Below are positions 40,893 to 50,879 of a stretch of 64,000 bases of DNA, piece by piece. Position numbers and translations under genes: made by a program. The DNA comes from Halomonas halophila (GTDB taxonomy: Bacteria > Pseudomonadota > Gammaproteobacteria > Pseudomonadales > Halomonadaceae). Below the pieces are notes generated by a model. That model saw nothing but the letters and a program-made list of their open reading frames with translations, was not told the DNA's origin and searched no databases. Within the stretch, counting starts at the first letter, position 1; every line of letters begins with the position of its first letter. The DNA is taken from assembly GCF_030406665.1 (NCBI RefSeq), contig NZ_CP129121.1, positions 1,860,001 to 1,924,000 on the forward strand, written 5' to 3'.

Positions 40893-42481
40893 GCGACGAG
40901 ACCCTGCTTCGCCTCGAGGATCTGACCATCGCCTTCGACGACGCCCCGGTGGTCGAGGGACTGTCGCTGGAAGTGCGCTCCGGCGAGACCCTGGCGCTGG
41001 TCGGCGAGTCCGGCTCCGGCAAGTCGGTGTCGGCACTCGGCGCCCTGGGCCTGCTTCCCCCCAGCGCCCGCGTCAGCGGTACGCGCCGGCTCGGCGACAC
41101 CGATCTCGCGCGCCTGTCCGGCCGCGACTGGCGCGCGATCCGCGGCGGCCGGGTCGGCTTCGTGTTCCAGGAGCCGATGACCTCGCTCAACCCGCTGCAC
41201 ACCGTGGCCCGCCAGATCAGCGAGACCCTGCGCCTGCACCAGGGGCTGCGCGGCGCGGCCGCGCGACGGCGCGCCCGCGAGCTGCTCGAACAGGTCCAGC
41301 TGCCCCGCGCCGAAGAGCTGCTCGACGCCTGGCCCCACCAGCTCTCCGGTGGCCAGCGCCAGCGGGTGATGATCGCCATGGCCATCGCCAACAACCCGCG
41401 GCTGCTGATCGCCGACGAGCCGACCACCGCGCTCGACGTCACCGTACAGCAGGAGATCCTGGCGCTGCTGGCCGAGCTGCGCGATACCCACGGCATGGGC
41501 ATGCTGTTCATCACCCACGACCTCAACCTGGTGCGCCGCCACGCCGATCGGGTCTGCGTCATGCGCCACGGCCGGCTGCAGGAGACCGGCCCGGTGTCGC
41601 GCGTGTTCGAGGCCCCGGAGAGCGCCTACACCCGAGAACTGCTGGCCGCCGATCCCACCGGACGCCCCGAACCGGTCACCCATCGCACCCCGCTGCTCAG
41701 CGCCCAGGGGCTGGGCATTCGCTTCCAGCGGCCGAAGAAGCTGTTCAGCCGCCGACCGCCAGCCTTCGAGGCGGTCAAGCCGCTGGACCTGACGGTGGCG
41801 CCGGGCGAGACGCTCGGTATCGTCGGCGAATCCGGCTCCGGCAAGACCACCCTGGCCCTTGCGCTTCTGCGCCTGCAGCAGAGCGAGGGCGAGATCACCT
41901 TCGACGGCGAGCGTCTCGACCGCCTCCACGGCGACGCCCTGCGTCGCCAGCGGCGGCGACTCCAGGTGGTGTTCCAGGACCCTTACGGCTCGCTGTCACC
42001 GCGCATGCCGGTGGCCGACATCGTCAGCGAGGGGCTTCGCTTCCACCATCCCGAACTGGACGACGCCGAGGTCGACCGCCGCGTGCGCGACACCCTGCGC
42101 GAGGTCGGCCTGCCCGAGGAATGCGGGGCCCGCTATCCCCACGAGTTCTCCGGCGGCCAGCGCCAGCGCATTGCCGTAGCCCGGGCCATCATCCTCGAGC
42201 CGTCGCTGCTGGTGCTCGACGAACCGACCTCGGCGCTGGACCGCACCGTGCAGAAGCAGCTCGTCACCCTGCTGCGCGAGCTGCAGCGCAAGCGCGGGCT
42301 CAGCTACCTCTTCATCAGCCACGACCTGGCCGTGGTGCGCGCCATGGCCCATCGCCTGCTGGTGCTCAAGGACGGCGAGGTGGTCGAACAGGGCGACTGC
42401 GAGGCCGTGCTGACCCAGCCGACCACCGACTACACCCGAGCACTGGTCGAGGCCGCGGGGCTGTCGCCAATGTCGCCATGA
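40889..42481 (+). CDS. yejF: Peptide ABC transporter ATPase YejF (double ABC)
   Basis: A 530-residue fused ATPase with two complete ABC domains. First: GESGSGKSVSALG, LSGGQRQRVMIAMAIANNPR, LLIADEPTTALD; second: GESGSGKTTLALAL, FSGGQRQRIAVARAIILEPS, LLVLDEPTSALD. Each is followed by an oligopeptide/dipeptide-type C-terminal region, the second lacking the cysteine-rich end. It energises the YejB-YejE pore. Confidence 0.94.
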   Translation: MSDETLLRLEDLTIAFDDAPVVEGLSLEVRSGETLALVGESGSGKSVSALGALGLLPPSARVSGTRRLGDTDLARLSGRDWRAIRGGRVGFVFQEPMTSLNPLHTVARQISETLRLHQGLRGAAARRRARELLEQVQLPRAEELLDAWPHQLSGGQRQRVMIAMAIANNPRLLIADEPTTALDVTVQQEILALLAELRDTHGMGMLFITHDLNLVRRHADRVCVMRHGRLQETGPVSRVFEAPESAYTRELLAADPTGRPEPVTHRTPLLSAQGLGIRFQRPKKLFSRRPPAFEAVKPLDLTVAPGETLGIVGESGSGKTTLALALLRLQQSEGEITFDGERLDRLHGDALRRQRRRLQVVFQDPYGSLSPRMPVADIVSEGLRFHHPELDDAEVDRRVRDTLREVGLPEECGARYPHEFSGGQRQRIAVARAIILEPSLLVLDEPTSALDRTVQKQLVTLLRELQRKRGLSYLFISHDLAVVRAMAHRLLVLKDGEVVEQGDCEAVLTQPTTDYTRALVEAAGLSPMSP

Positions 42482-42555
42482 ACGTCGTCGTCAGCGTCGC
42501 CGGCGTCTCCCCGCGGCCTGATGACCAGGACGCTTCAGGATCGATGATGGTTTAG

Positions 42556-42580
42556 CCGTTACGCAAGATAACGGTATAAA
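42556..42580 (+). promoter_or_regulatory. Inverted repeat and TATAAA upstream of the diguanylate cyclase gene
   Basis: CCGTTA (42556-42561) and TAACGG (42569-42574) form a 6-bp inverted repeat directly before TATAAA (42575-42580), about 90 bp before the gene. It could be an operator at a promoter or a weak terminator for yejF; the data do not decide. Confidence 0.35.
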
Positions 42581-42672
42581 ACACGACGACCGGCGCGACG
42601 GTTTTGCTGGTACCGAATCGGGACCTGTTTATACTTGCCGAATGCCGAGGGGAAGGAACGAGAGGAACCGGG

Positions 42673-44412
42673 ATGCCTCAGACAAGGGCGTGGCTGACCA
42701 CCGCCGTACTCCTGTGTGTGGCCGCCCTCTGGCTCGGCTCGGCGATGGCGGCACCTCGGGATCTGGGAACCGGCTGGGAGTATCGCTGGGGCGACTCCCC
42801 CGTGTCTGCCGATGGCGTCCCAACCTGGGTGAAACCAGGAGACGACGACGCTTGGAACGCCATCGATTTCCCCGCCAACCCGCCCGGACGCCGAGGACAA
42901 ACCCTGGCCTGGTTCCGACTCTCCCTCCCTGAGGGTGATTGGCAAGATCCGGCACTCTACATTACCAGCATCAACCTGATCGCAGACGTCTACTTGGACG
43001 GCGAACGCCTCTACCAACATGGCACCTTCGATGATGATGGCAATGGCCGCTTCGCAGGCTGGCCCTGGCACATGATCCGCCTCCCCGAGGGCTTCGGCGG
43101 TCGACAACTGACCCTGCGGGTCTACTCCGACTACACCGCCATCGGCCTGTGGGGCGAGATCATGCTGATCGAACGCGCCGATCTCTTCCCCAAGCTTCTG
43201 CGCGACGCTCTGGGTGCACTCATCGTCGGCCCGCTGTGCCTGCTCCTGGCGCTTTTCGCGGTAGGTTTCGCGCTGTTCCAGGACGACCGTCGCCGTTTTA
43301 TGCCCATCAGTCTGTTCGCGCTGGCCTCCGGCATCATGATCATTGCCGAAAGCCCGGTCGACCAGTTGCTGATCGACCGCCCCCTGCTGTGGGACAACCT
43401 CGCCGCCGCAGGCTACTTCACCCTTCCTATCGCGCTGGGGCGCCTACTGGAGCACTGGTTCGCCGATACGCGATCACGCCGTATCCGGCGTATCTGGCAG
43501 TTCCACCTTGTCTACCTGGTGGGCGCGCTGGGGGCCAGCGGGCTCGGCTGGATCAATCTCTCGATCACCTTTCCGGTCTTCGATGTACTTCTGGTGCTCA
43601 GCATCAGTCTGCTGCTGGCGATTATCGCGCCCCATCTCGGCCGGTTCGACGCTCGCCAGAGGGCCATACTGGCCGCCTTCGCTCTGTTCGGGGCGCTGTT
43701 GCTGGTCGACATGGCCGTGGCCCATGGCCTGCTGCCCTGGCAGCGGGTACCCACCAGCGCCGGCGCGCTGGCCTTTGCCCTGGTCATCGGGGGCATCTCG
43801 CTGATCGACTACGCCCACACACAGAGGGAACTCCGGCGCCTCAACCACCAGCTCGAACAGGAAGTCGAGGAACGGACGCACCAGCTACAGCAGCTGGTGG
43901 AACGCCTCGAGATCGACTCCACCACCGACCCGTTGACCGGCCTGCATAATCGCCGCCACTTCGACGAGTGCCTGCGACAGGAATCCCGCCGGGCCCGGTC
44001 CCGGCAGACGCCGCTGGCGATGGCGATGCTCGACATCGACCACTTCAAGCGGATCAACGATGGTCACGGCCATGCAGCGGGCGACCGGGTCCTGGCGGGC
44101 ATCGCGATGGCGCTCCGGGAACACTTCCGCGACGATGATGAGATATGCCGCATCGGCGGCGAGGAATTCGTGGTACTGCTGCCCGGCACCGGCGCCGATA
44201 CGGCAAGAGAGCGCGCCGCCTCGCTGATGGCGAGCCTGGCCGACCGCGTCTACTGGCACGACGGCCGCATGCTGGGCCCGGTGACCCTGTCCTGCGGTAT
44301 CGCTGCCTACCCAGCGCACACCGCCGATCCCATGACGCTGCCCGATCTGGCTGACCGTGCGTTGTACGGCGCCAAGGAAACCGGCCGCAACCGGATCATC
44401 ACTGCTAGCTGA
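42673..44412 (+). CDS. Membrane sensor diguanylate cyclase (GGDEF)
   Basis: A 579-residue protein. After a signal-like helix (LTTAVLLCVAALWLGSAMAA) comes a periplasmic jelly-roll domain of about 160 residues (WFRLSLPEGDWQDPALYITS, LIADVYLDGERLYQHG), seven or eight membrane helices (7TMR-DISM-like), a short coiled coil (LRRLNHQLEQEVEERTHQLQ) and a GGDEF domain with DPLTGLHNRRHFDE, AMLDIDHFKRINDGHGHAAG and the active-site IGGEEFVVLLPG. The catalytic signature GGEEF is intact, so it should make c-di-GMP. Start MPQTRAWL has GAGG upstream. Confidence 0.9.
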   Translation: MPQTRAWLTTAVLLCVAALWLGSAMAAPRDLGTGWEYRWGDSPVSADGVPTWVKPGDDDAWNAIDFPANPPGRRGQTLAWFRLSLPEGDWQDPALYITSINLIADVYLDGERLYQHGTFDDDGNGRFAGWPWHMIRLPEGFGGRQLTLRVYSDYTAIGLWGEIMLIERADLFPKLLRDALGALIVGPLCLLLALFAVGFALFQDDRRRFMPISLFALASGIMIIAESPVDQLLIDRPLLWDNLAAAGYFTLPIALGRLLEHWFADTRSRRIRRIWQFHLVYLVGALGASGLGWINLSITFPVFDVLLVLSISLLLAIIAPHLGRFDARQRAILAAFALFGALLLVDMAVAHGLLPWQRVPTSAGALAFALVIGGISLIDYAHTQRELRRLNHQLEQEVEERTHQLQQLVERLEIDSTTDPLTGLHNRRHFDECLRQESRRARSRQTPLAMAMLDIDHFKRINDGHGHAAGDRVLAGIAMALREHFRDDDEICRIGGEEFVVLLPGTGADTARERAASLMASLADRVYWHDGRMLGPVTLSCGIAAYPAHTADPMTLPDLADRALYGAKETGRNRIITAS

Positions 44413-44437
44413 GCATCGGCCTCACGAAGAAGCGCCG

Positions 44438-45139
44438 CTAGAAAAGCGCGACCTCGTCGGCCGTGAGCTCACGCCACTCACCGGGCGCCAGCTCCGAGTC
44501 CAGCGCCAGTGCACCGACCGACTCGCGATGCAGTATCTCGACGTGATTGCCGATGGCGGCAAACATGCGGCGCACCTGATGGTAACGACCCTCGTGGACG
44601 GTCAGCCGCGCGTGCAGCGGGTCGAGCATCTCGAGCTCGGACGGCCGCGTCGGCGCCTCGTCACCCTCGAGTTCGATGCCCTCGGCGAAGGCCGCCACCG
44701 CGCGCTCGGCCTCGGCGCCTTCCAGGGGGCGCGCCAGGGTCGCCAGATAGACCTTGGCGCAGCCGCGCTTCGGCGAGGTCACGCGATGCGACCACTGGCC
44801 GTCGTCGCTGAGCAGCAGCAGCCCGGTGGTCTCCACGTCGAGGCGCCCCACGGTCTGCAGCCGCTCGGCCTTGGGCAGGTCGATCAGATCCATCGCACGC
44901 GGATAGAGGCCGCGTCGCGCCGTACATTCCACGCCTTCGGGCTTGTGCAGCATCACGTAGCGCAGCCCGACCAGCGCCAGGCGCTCGCCGTTCCAGGTCA
45001 CGCGGTCATCGGACGCGAGATGGCGGGCAGCCTTCTTTTCGCGCTCACCGTTGACCTCGACCTCGCCGCGCAGCAGCGCCCGCTTGGCCAGGCTGCGGGT
45101 CATCTCGGTACTTTCGGAGAGGAATCGATCCAGTCGCAT
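44438..45139 (-). CDS. rsuA: 16S rRNA pseudouridine(516) synthase RsuA
   Basis: A 233-residue enzyme: N-terminal S4 domain (MRLDRFLSESTEMTRSLAKR), then YVMLHKPEGVECTARRG and the catalytic GRLDVETTGLLLLSDDGQW with the essential Asp, ending with HEGRYHQVRRMFAAIGNHVE. This matches RsuA, which makes pseudouridine at position 516 of 16S rRNA; RluE/RluF relatives differ in the tail. Its ATG overlaps the stop of the amidase gene (TGATG). Confidence 0.92.
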   Translation of the reverse strand: MRLDRFLSESTEMTRSLAKRALLRGEVEVNGEREKKAARHLASDDRVTWNGERLALVGLRYVMLHKPEGVECTARRGLYPRAMDLIDLPKAERLQTVGRLDVETTGLLLLSDDGQWSHRVTSPKRGCAKVYLATLARPLEGAEAERAVAAFAEGIELEGDEAPTRPSELEMLDPLHARLTVHEGRYHQVRRMFAAIGNHVEILHRESVGALALDSELAPGEWRELTADEVALF

Positions 45140-45954
45140 CAGGCACCCACCCCGTCGGTCAGGCCGAAATGATCGGCATCGCGCCAGGCCGGAAACTTCT
45201 CGCGGAAGGCGTGCAGCTCATCCAGCGACAGCGTGCCGGTCTTGACGAAGGTCGTATCGCGGGGCTCGTCGATCAGCGGCTCGCCCTTGGCGTCCACCAG
45301 CATCGAATCACCGGCATAGGCCAGGCCCTTGGCATCCTCGCCGACACGGTTGACGCCGATCACGGGGCACAGGTTCTCCACGGCCCGGGCCTGCAACAGC
45401 ACCCGCCACGGGTGGCGACGCGGTGCCGGCCAGTTGGCCACGCACAGCAGGGCATCGTACTCGAAGTGCTCGCCCGGCGCGGGCCGCTGGCGCAGCCACA
45501 CCGGAAAGCGCAGGTCGTAACACACGCTGAGCAGGATCCGGAAGCCCTTGAGCTCGACGATCACCCGCTCGTGGCCCATGGCATAGCGCTCGTGCTCGCC
45601 GGCCATGCGGAACAGGTGCCGCTTGTCGTAGTGCACCAGGCTGCCGTCGGGGCGCGCCCAGATCAGACGGTTGAAGCAGTCGCCGTCTTCCACTATCGCC
45701 ACGCTGCCGGTGACCACGCAGCCGCGCCGGGTCGCCTGCTCACGCATCCAGGCCACGGTGGCACTTTCTGCCATCGGCTCGGCCATCTCGCGGGAATTCA
45801 TGGTGAAGCCGGTGGCGAACATCTCCGGCAACACGATCAGGTCGGTATCGCCGCCGTCGAGCTCGCCCAGCGACGCCTCCAGCATCCGGCAGTTCGCCTC
45901 GGGGTCTTCCCAGCACAGGTCGGCCTGCACCAGGGTCGTTCTGAGTTCGCTCAT
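45139..45954 (-). CDS. Nitrilase-superfamily omega-amidase (YafV-like)
   Basis: A 271-residue amidohydrolase. The Glu-Lys-Cys triad is visible in LIVLPEMFATGFTMN, HYDKRHLFRMAGEHE and SVCYDLRFPVWLR. These contexts are those of YafV/omega-amidase (C-N hydrolase, 2-oxoglutaramate or 2-oxosuccinamate deamidation, often a metabolite-repair step). Start MSELRTTLVQ is chosen with GGAG upstream. It is coupled to rsuA. Confidence 0.9.
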   Translation of the reverse strand: MSELRTTLVQADLCWEDPEANCRMLEASLGELDGGDTDLIVLPEMFATGFTMNSREMAEPMAESATVAWMREQATRRGCVVTGSVAIVEDGDCFNRLIWARPDGSLVHYDKRHLFRMAGEHERYAMGHERVIVELKGFRILLSVCYDLRFPVWLRQRPAPGEHFEYDALLCVANWPAPRRHPWRVLLQARAVENLCPVIGVNRVGEDAKGLAYAGDSMLVDAKGEPLIDEPRDTTFVKTGTLSLDELHAFREKFPAWRDADHFGLTDGVGA

Positions 45955-46079
45955 CGAGGACTCCATTGGGGATCGAAACGGCCCCCATAGCCTAAACGAC
46001 AGCGGCCGATGGCGCAGCCACCACGCACCGGTCGACGCCCGCATGATAAGCTTTGGTTTCATTGATTAGGAAAGTAAAG

Positions 46080-46985
46080 ATGTCATCGACCGATCGCGAT
46101 ACCCGGGCCGCCCAGGGAGTCGGCTATGGCCTGGCTGCCTACCTGATGTGGGGCTGCTTCCCGCTGTTCTTTGCCCTCTTCGACGAGGTGCCCGCCTACG
46201 AGATCCTGGTACACCGGGTGCTGTGGTCGTGCGTGTTCCTGGCCGGCGTGGCGACCGTACTGCGGCGCTGGAAGCCGGTCGGCGAGGCCCTGGCCCAGCC
46301 GCGGCGCCTGGGACGAGTGCTGGCCTGCGCGGTGCTGATCGCCGTCAACTGGGGGCTGTATATCTACGCCGTCGAGACCCATCGGGTGCTGCAGGCGAGC
46401 CTTGGCTACTACCTGACGCCGCTGATCAACATCGCCCTGGGCATGCTGGTGCTGCGCGAGCGCATGAGCCGCCTGCAAGGCCTGGCGGTGGGCCTGGCCG
46501 GGGTGGCCATCGCCCTGCAGCTGGCGCTGATCGGCACCTTGCCCTGGATCAGCCTGGTGCTGGCGCTGAGCTTCGGCACCTACGGGCTGTTGCGCAAGCA
46601 GGTGCCGCTGGACGGCCTCTCCGGACTGCTGGTCGAGACCCTGCTGCTGATGCCGCTGGGGCTCGTGGCCCTGGGGGCGCTCAGTCAGGCCGGCCTGTCG
46701 CATTTCCTCGGCGACAGCCGTACCACGCTGCTGCTGCTGGCCTGCGGGGTGATCACCGCCCTGCCCCTGCTGGCCTTCGCCGGCGCCGCCCGCCGCCTGC
46801 GCCTGGGCACCCTGGGGTTCCTGATGTACCTGAATCCCAGCCTGCAGTTCCTGATCGCGCTGTTCGTGTTCGACGAGCCGCTGAAGCCAACGCAGCTCGC
46901 AACCTTCGTGCTGATCTGGATCGGCCTGGCACTCTACAGCTGGTCGGCCTGGCAGCGACGCCCGGCCTCAGAGGTCCGCGCCTGA
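46080..46985 (+). CDS. rarD: EamA-family transporter RarD
   Basis: A 301-residue inner-membrane protein with ten predicted helices in two EamA repeats. GLAAYLMWGCFPLFFALFDE, EILVHRVLWS and NWGLYIYAVETHRVLQASLG with YYLTPLINI are diagnostic for RarD. The transported compound is unknown. The 3' end overlaps that of the convergent EAL gene by 18 bp. Confidence 0.93.
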   Translation: MSSTDRDTRAAQGVGYGLAAYLMWGCFPLFFALFDEVPAYEILVHRVLWSCVFLAGVATVLRRWKPVGEALAQPRRLGRVLACAVLIAVNWGLYIYAVETHRVLQASLGYYLTPLINIALGMLVLRERMSRLQGLAVGLAGVAIALQLALIGTLPWISLVLALSFGTYGLLRKQVPLDGLSGLLVETLLLMPLGLVALGALSQAGLSHFLGDSRTTLLLLACGVITALPLLAFAGAARRLRLGTLGFLMYLNPSLQFLIALFVFDEPLKPTQLATFVLIWIGLALYSWSAWQRRPASEVRA

Positions 46986-49427
46986 TCGCACCGGGGCATA
47001 GCGAAACAGGAAGGTCTCGGATTCGCTCGGCCGCCCCAGATGGAAGCCCTGAAGCAGCTGCACGTCCAGCGATGCCAGCCAGCGGGCCTGGGTCGCGTTC
47101 TCCACGCCTTCGGCCACGACCTCCAGGCCCAGCTGGCGACAGAAGCGTATCATCGCCGCATAGGCCTCGACCGCCCGCTCGTGGCGCTCGGCCGCCGCAA
47201 GCAGCTCGCGGTCCAGCTTGACGGCGTCGAAGGGCAGCCGCTGCAGCAGCCGGAAGGCGGTGTAGCCGGTGCCGAAGTCGTCCAGCGAGACGCGCACGCC
47301 GAGGCGACGCAGGCCGATCAGCGCCTGCTCGATGTGTATCAGCTCCCCGAAGTCGGCGTGCTCGGTGATCTCGATCTCCAGGCAGCTCGGCGGCAGTGCA
47401 CGCTCGTGCAGGGCATCCCCCAGTGCCGCGACGAAGTCCACGTCTTCCAGGCTCGACAGGCCGACGTTGATCGACAGTCGGAAGTCCCCATCCAACCGCT
47501 CCCGATGCCGGCACAGCCAGTCGATGGCCGTGCGGCTGACCCAGCGATCCAGCTGCCGGGTCAGGCCGAGGCTCTCGACCACCGGCAGGAACTCGCCGGG
47601 CGACACCTCGCCGAACTCGGGATGCTGCCAGCGCAGCAGGGCCTCGGCGCCCAGCAGGCGATGATCGAGGCGGGAAAACTGCGGCTGGAAGACCAGGCGC
47701 CACTGCGACTGCGGTGCCTCGATCAGAACCTCCAGCGCCTCTGCCAGATGACGGAAACGGGTCGTCCCACCGGGCGCACGAGGCGAGACGCGGCGCAGGG
47801 GCTGCGGCCAGCCGCGCCGCGCCAGATGCCTCACGCCCTCATCGAGGGCGTCGCGGCACTGGGTGATGTCGCCGCTATGCTCATCGAGACACAGCAGGCT
47901 GGCGTACCAGGTCAGCCGCTGGCCGCTACCGCCGGGCGAGAGCTCACCGAGGTGCGCCAGGATGCTGTCGAACAGCGCCTCCACGTCCTCCGGCCGCGAC
48001 GATGCCGGCACCGCGCCCAGCAGGTTCATGCCGGTCCCCGCGTAGAGGTGCCAGTCCGCGGGCAGCGCCTCGCGCATCGCCGGCAGCTGTTCGCGCAGCA
48101 TCGCCTGCGCGGTGACCAGCCCGAAGCGTTCGCGGGCCTCGCGCAGCTGCGGAGAAGCAAGTTCGAACAGGCAGCCGTCCCGACGCGGCGCCTCGACTTC
48201 CCAAAGCTGCTGGCTGGGCAGACCGGTCGCATGGTCGACCATCAGCCGGCGCTGGCGACGCGCGATGCGTCGCCGCGACCGGCTCAGCAACAGCAGGCCC
48301 GCGCCCAGCACACCACTGACACCGATCCCAACCCACAGCAACAACGAGCGCTGCCCCTCGACCTGCTGCATGGCAGCGTCGACGCCGACCCACTCGATGG
48401 TGGCGGCCAACGGCGTCGGCACCCGGGCATGCCAGCGGGCGTCCAGCACCCGACGGCCCGCCATGACAACCTCGCGCTCGGGCTGGCGCTCGAACACCGG
48501 ACTCAGCAGCGTCTCGATGGCCAGGGTGGCCACACGCCGGGTGTCGAGCAGAACGCCACCGGCACAGCCCAGGTCCAGCTGGTACGGCAGATGGCAGAAC
48601 ACCGGCACGCCCTGGTCCTCCAGCGTCTCGAGCCAAAGACGCTGCCTCGGGTCCAGGTCGCCGCTGCCGGTGGTCTGCCCCTCGACCAGGTACACCCGGG
48701 TGTCGACCGGCAGGGTTTGCAGCGTGCGGACCACCTCTTCGGGCGTCCAGTCCCACAGCACACCGGCCAGGCGCCCCGACGAGGACGCCCGCAGGCGCGA
48801 CACGAAGCCCCGGGTCAGATCCTCGCCGACGGCGGTCTCGTCCCCCAGCACCAGCCAGGGCAACGGCGCGCCGAACGCCTCACCGAGGAAAGCCAACGAC
48901 GACTCGGCCACCCCGGTGGTCATGATGCGCTTGATGCCATGCGCCCGGGCCTGGCGCTGAAGGTCGGGATCGTTGATGCCGATCGCCACCACCCGGGAGG
49001 GCGACTGCCAGTCCTCGGGCCGGGCCAGGTAGAAGGCCAGGGCCGCATCATCGATCAACAGCAGGCGATCGCTGGGCGTCACCGCCTGCCGCCCTTCCAG
49101 GCGCTCCCGCTGCAGCATGAAGGCCCGCTCGCGGCCCAGACGCCGGGCATCCAGGTAGTCCACGTCGAGCGACGGCACGCCGAGCCGCTCGGCCGCCTCG
49201 TCGAGGCGGGCCAGCAGCTCGTCGGTCCACAGGTTACCGCGGTGATAGGACGCCAGCACCTGAATGCGCGGCACCACATTGTCAGGGCGTTCCGTCGTTT
49301 CACCGCGATCGGACTCGGCGGAGCTAAGCGAGGCGGCCAAGAGGGCGAGTCCTGCGAGGCAGGCCCCAAGGCATGACGTAAGGTATGGTCTCCGCGCTCG
49401 CACCCACATCGGGTTCATCCGACTCAT
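46968..49427 (-). CDS. EAL-domain c-di-GMP phosphodiesterase with periplasmic binding-protein-like sensor
   Basis: An 819-residue membrane protein. A signal helix (SCLGACLAGLALLAASLSSA) precedes a periplasmic region of about 300 residues resembling ABC-type substrate-binding (TrpX-like) folds (VPRIQVLASYHRGNLWTDEL), then one helix (SLLLWVGIGVSGVLGAGLLL), a degenerate GGDEF-like region without the motif, and an EAL domain: LLGAEALLRWQHPEFGEVSP, EIEITEHADFG, VSLDDFGTGYTAFRLLQRLP, FDAVKLDREL and VVAEGVEN. All metal and catalytic positions appear present, so c-di-GMP hydrolysis is expected. It could oppose the GGDEF protein 2.5 kb away. Confidence 0.9.
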   Translation of the reverse strand: MSRMNPMWVRARRPYLTSCLGACLAGLALLAASLSSAESDRGETTERPDNVVPRIQVLASYHRGNLWTDELLARLDEAAERLGVPSLDVDYLDARRLGRERAFMLQRERLEGRQAVTPSDRLLLIDDAALAFYLARPEDWQSPSRVVAIGINDPDLQRQARAHGIKRIMTTGVAESSLAFLGEAFGAPLPWLVLGDETAVGEDLTRGFVSRLRASSSGRLAGVLWDWTPEEVVRTLQTLPVDTRVYLVEGQTTGSGDLDPRQRLWLETLEDQGVPVFCHLPYQLDLGCAGGVLLDTRRVATLAIETLLSPVFERQPEREVVMAGRRVLDARWHARVPTPLAATIEWVGVDAAMQQVEGQRSLLLWVGIGVSGVLGAGLLLLSRSRRRIARRQRRLMVDHATGLPSQQLWEVEAPRRDGCLFELASPQLREARERFGLVTAQAMLREQLPAMREALPADWHLYAGTGMNLLGAVPASSRPEDVEALFDSILAHLGELSPGGSGQRLTWYASLLCLDEHSGDITQCRDALDEGVRHLARRGWPQPLRRVSPRAPGGTTRFRHLAEALEVLIEAPQSQWRLVFQPQFSRLDHRLLGAEALLRWQHPEFGEVSPGEFLPVVESLGLTRQLDRWVSRTAIDWLCRHRERLDGDFRLSINVGLSSLEDVDFVAALGDALHERALPPSCLEIEITEHADFGELIHIEQALIGLRRLGVRVSLDDFGTGYTAFRLLQRLPFDAVKLDRELLAAAERHERAVEAYAAMIRFCRQLGLEVVAEGVENATQARWLASLDVQLLQGFHLGRPSESETFLFRYAPVRSGADL

Positions 49428-49619
49428 TGTTGTTCAATGCTTTATCTGAGACCTTGTCATGCCAAACGTCAACCGAAAGTGCTAACGCACGGTGTCGGAC
49501 GGTCTCATTCTCACCGCCTGCCCTGGTACCGGTTCTCCGACATGGCGTACGCGAGAGGAGTGGCGCACGCGGGCTCACCAGCCCAAGATGACGGTACCCT
49601 GGCCACCCGACGGCGCTCC

Positions 49620-50804
49620 ATGGCGACCAACGCATCCCCCGACCTTTCCATGCCCGCGTCGATACCGACTCCGCTCGCCGACGCCCCGCTGCTGCTGGTG
49701 GGGGCCGGGCATGCGCACCTGCATCTGGTCAGCCAGCGCGCCCGTCTGCCCATGCCCCGGGTAATGCTGCTCGACCCCGGCGGCTTCTGGTACTCCGGCA
49801 TGGCCGGCGGCGTGCTGGGCGGCCAGCATTCGCCCGCCGCGGACCGCCTGGAGCCCATGGCGCTGGCCCGCCGCCATGGGGTCGAGGGCCTGCGCGGCCG
49901 TCTGGCCGGGCTCGATCCCGACCGGTACGAGGCGCTGCTGGACGACGGCCGGCGTCTGGCGGTGTCGGCCGTCTCGCTCAACCTGGGCTCGACGGTGAAC
50001 ACGCCGCCCGCTCATCCCGAGGGCCCCGATATCTGGCCGGTCAAGCCGATTCCCCGACTGGTGGCGCTGCGACATCGGCTGGCGCACGACTTCGCCGCGG
50101 GAAAGTGCCCACGCCTGCTGGTGGCCGGCGGCGGCGCCAGTGGCGTCGAAGTGGCCTGCCAGCTGCGGGCCCTGGCCGATCGCCACGGCGTCGATCCGAC
50201 CATTCGCCTGCTGACCCGGTCATCGGACCTGCTGCCGGGCGCCCCGCGAGGCGCGGTGCGCTGGCTGCATCGGCGGCTCGTCCAACGCCGCATCGCGGTC
50301 GAGACCGGGCTCGCGCTGGTCGGCCATCTGCCCGGTGGCAGCATGGCGACGCCACCGAATCAGCCGCCGAGTGAGGACAACGCCCATTTCATACCCGCCG
50401 ATCACGTCATCCATGCCGTCGGCCTGGCGCCACCGACGCTGCTCGAGCGGCTCGGTCTGCCGATCATCCCCGGGCGGGGCCTGGCGGTCACCGACACCCT
50501 GCAGAGCCCGGCGCTCCCCTGGGTCTTCGCCGCCGGCGACTGCGCCGCCATGATCGACCACGAGCTGCCACGGCTCGGCGTCTACGGCGTGCGCCAGGCG
50601 CCGGTGCTGCTCGACAACCTCGCCGCCTGGTGGCACGGCGAGGCGCTGCGCCCTTATCGCCCGCAGTCCCGGGCGCTGTCGATCCTCGACCTGGGCCGTC
50701 GTCAGGCGTTGGCAATGCGCGGCGGCGCCTGGTGGGGCGGACGGCTGGCCTGGTACTGGAAGCGCCGGCTGGACGAGCGTTTCCTGACCGGCTATCGCTG
50801 CTGA
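49620..50804 (+). CDS. FAD/NAD(P)-dependent oxidoreductase (NDH-2/SelD-partner type)
   Basis: A protein of about 394 residues with two dinucleotide-binding folds: FAD site LLLVGAGHAHLHLVSQRARL and NAD(P) site RLLVAGGGASGVEVACQLRA, plus the second FAD motif PWVFAAGDCAAMIDHELPRL. GAGHAHL with a histidine pair is characteristic of the pyridine-nucleotide oxidoreductases often fused to selenophosphate synthase or related to type II NADH dehydrogenases; no SelD part is present here. The start is uncertain (ATG 49620 or 49650). Confidence 0.85.
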   Translation: MATNASPDLSMPASIPTPLADAPLLLVGAGHAHLHLVSQRARLPMPRVMLLDPGGFWYSGMAGGVLGGQHSPAADRLEPMALARRHGVEGLRGRLAGLDPDRYEALLDDGRRLAVSAVSLNLGSTVNTPPAHPEGPDIWPVKPIPRLVALRHRLAHDFAAGKCPRLLVAGGGASGVEVACQLRALADRHGVDPTIRLLTRSSDLLPGAPRGAVRWLHRRLVQRRIAVETGLALVGHLPGGSMATPPNQPPSEDNAHFIPADHVIHAVGLAPPTLLERLGLPIIPGRGLAVTDTLQSPALPWVFAAGDCAAMIDHELPRLGVYGVRQAPVLLDNLAAWWHGEALRPYRPQSRALSILDLGRRQALAMRGGAWWGGRLAWYWKRRLDERFLTGYRC

Positions 50805-50879
50805 ACCCGGCCAGGGCGGATTCTCGACGGCGGCGCCGATCGGGTATCATGGCCGACCATCACAGGGAACGGCAGCACC

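Noticed and set aside
47040..49376. A 778-codon open frame on the plus strand
   Set aside because: Antisense to the EAL-domain gene, which has clear catalytic motifs; the plus-strand product has none.
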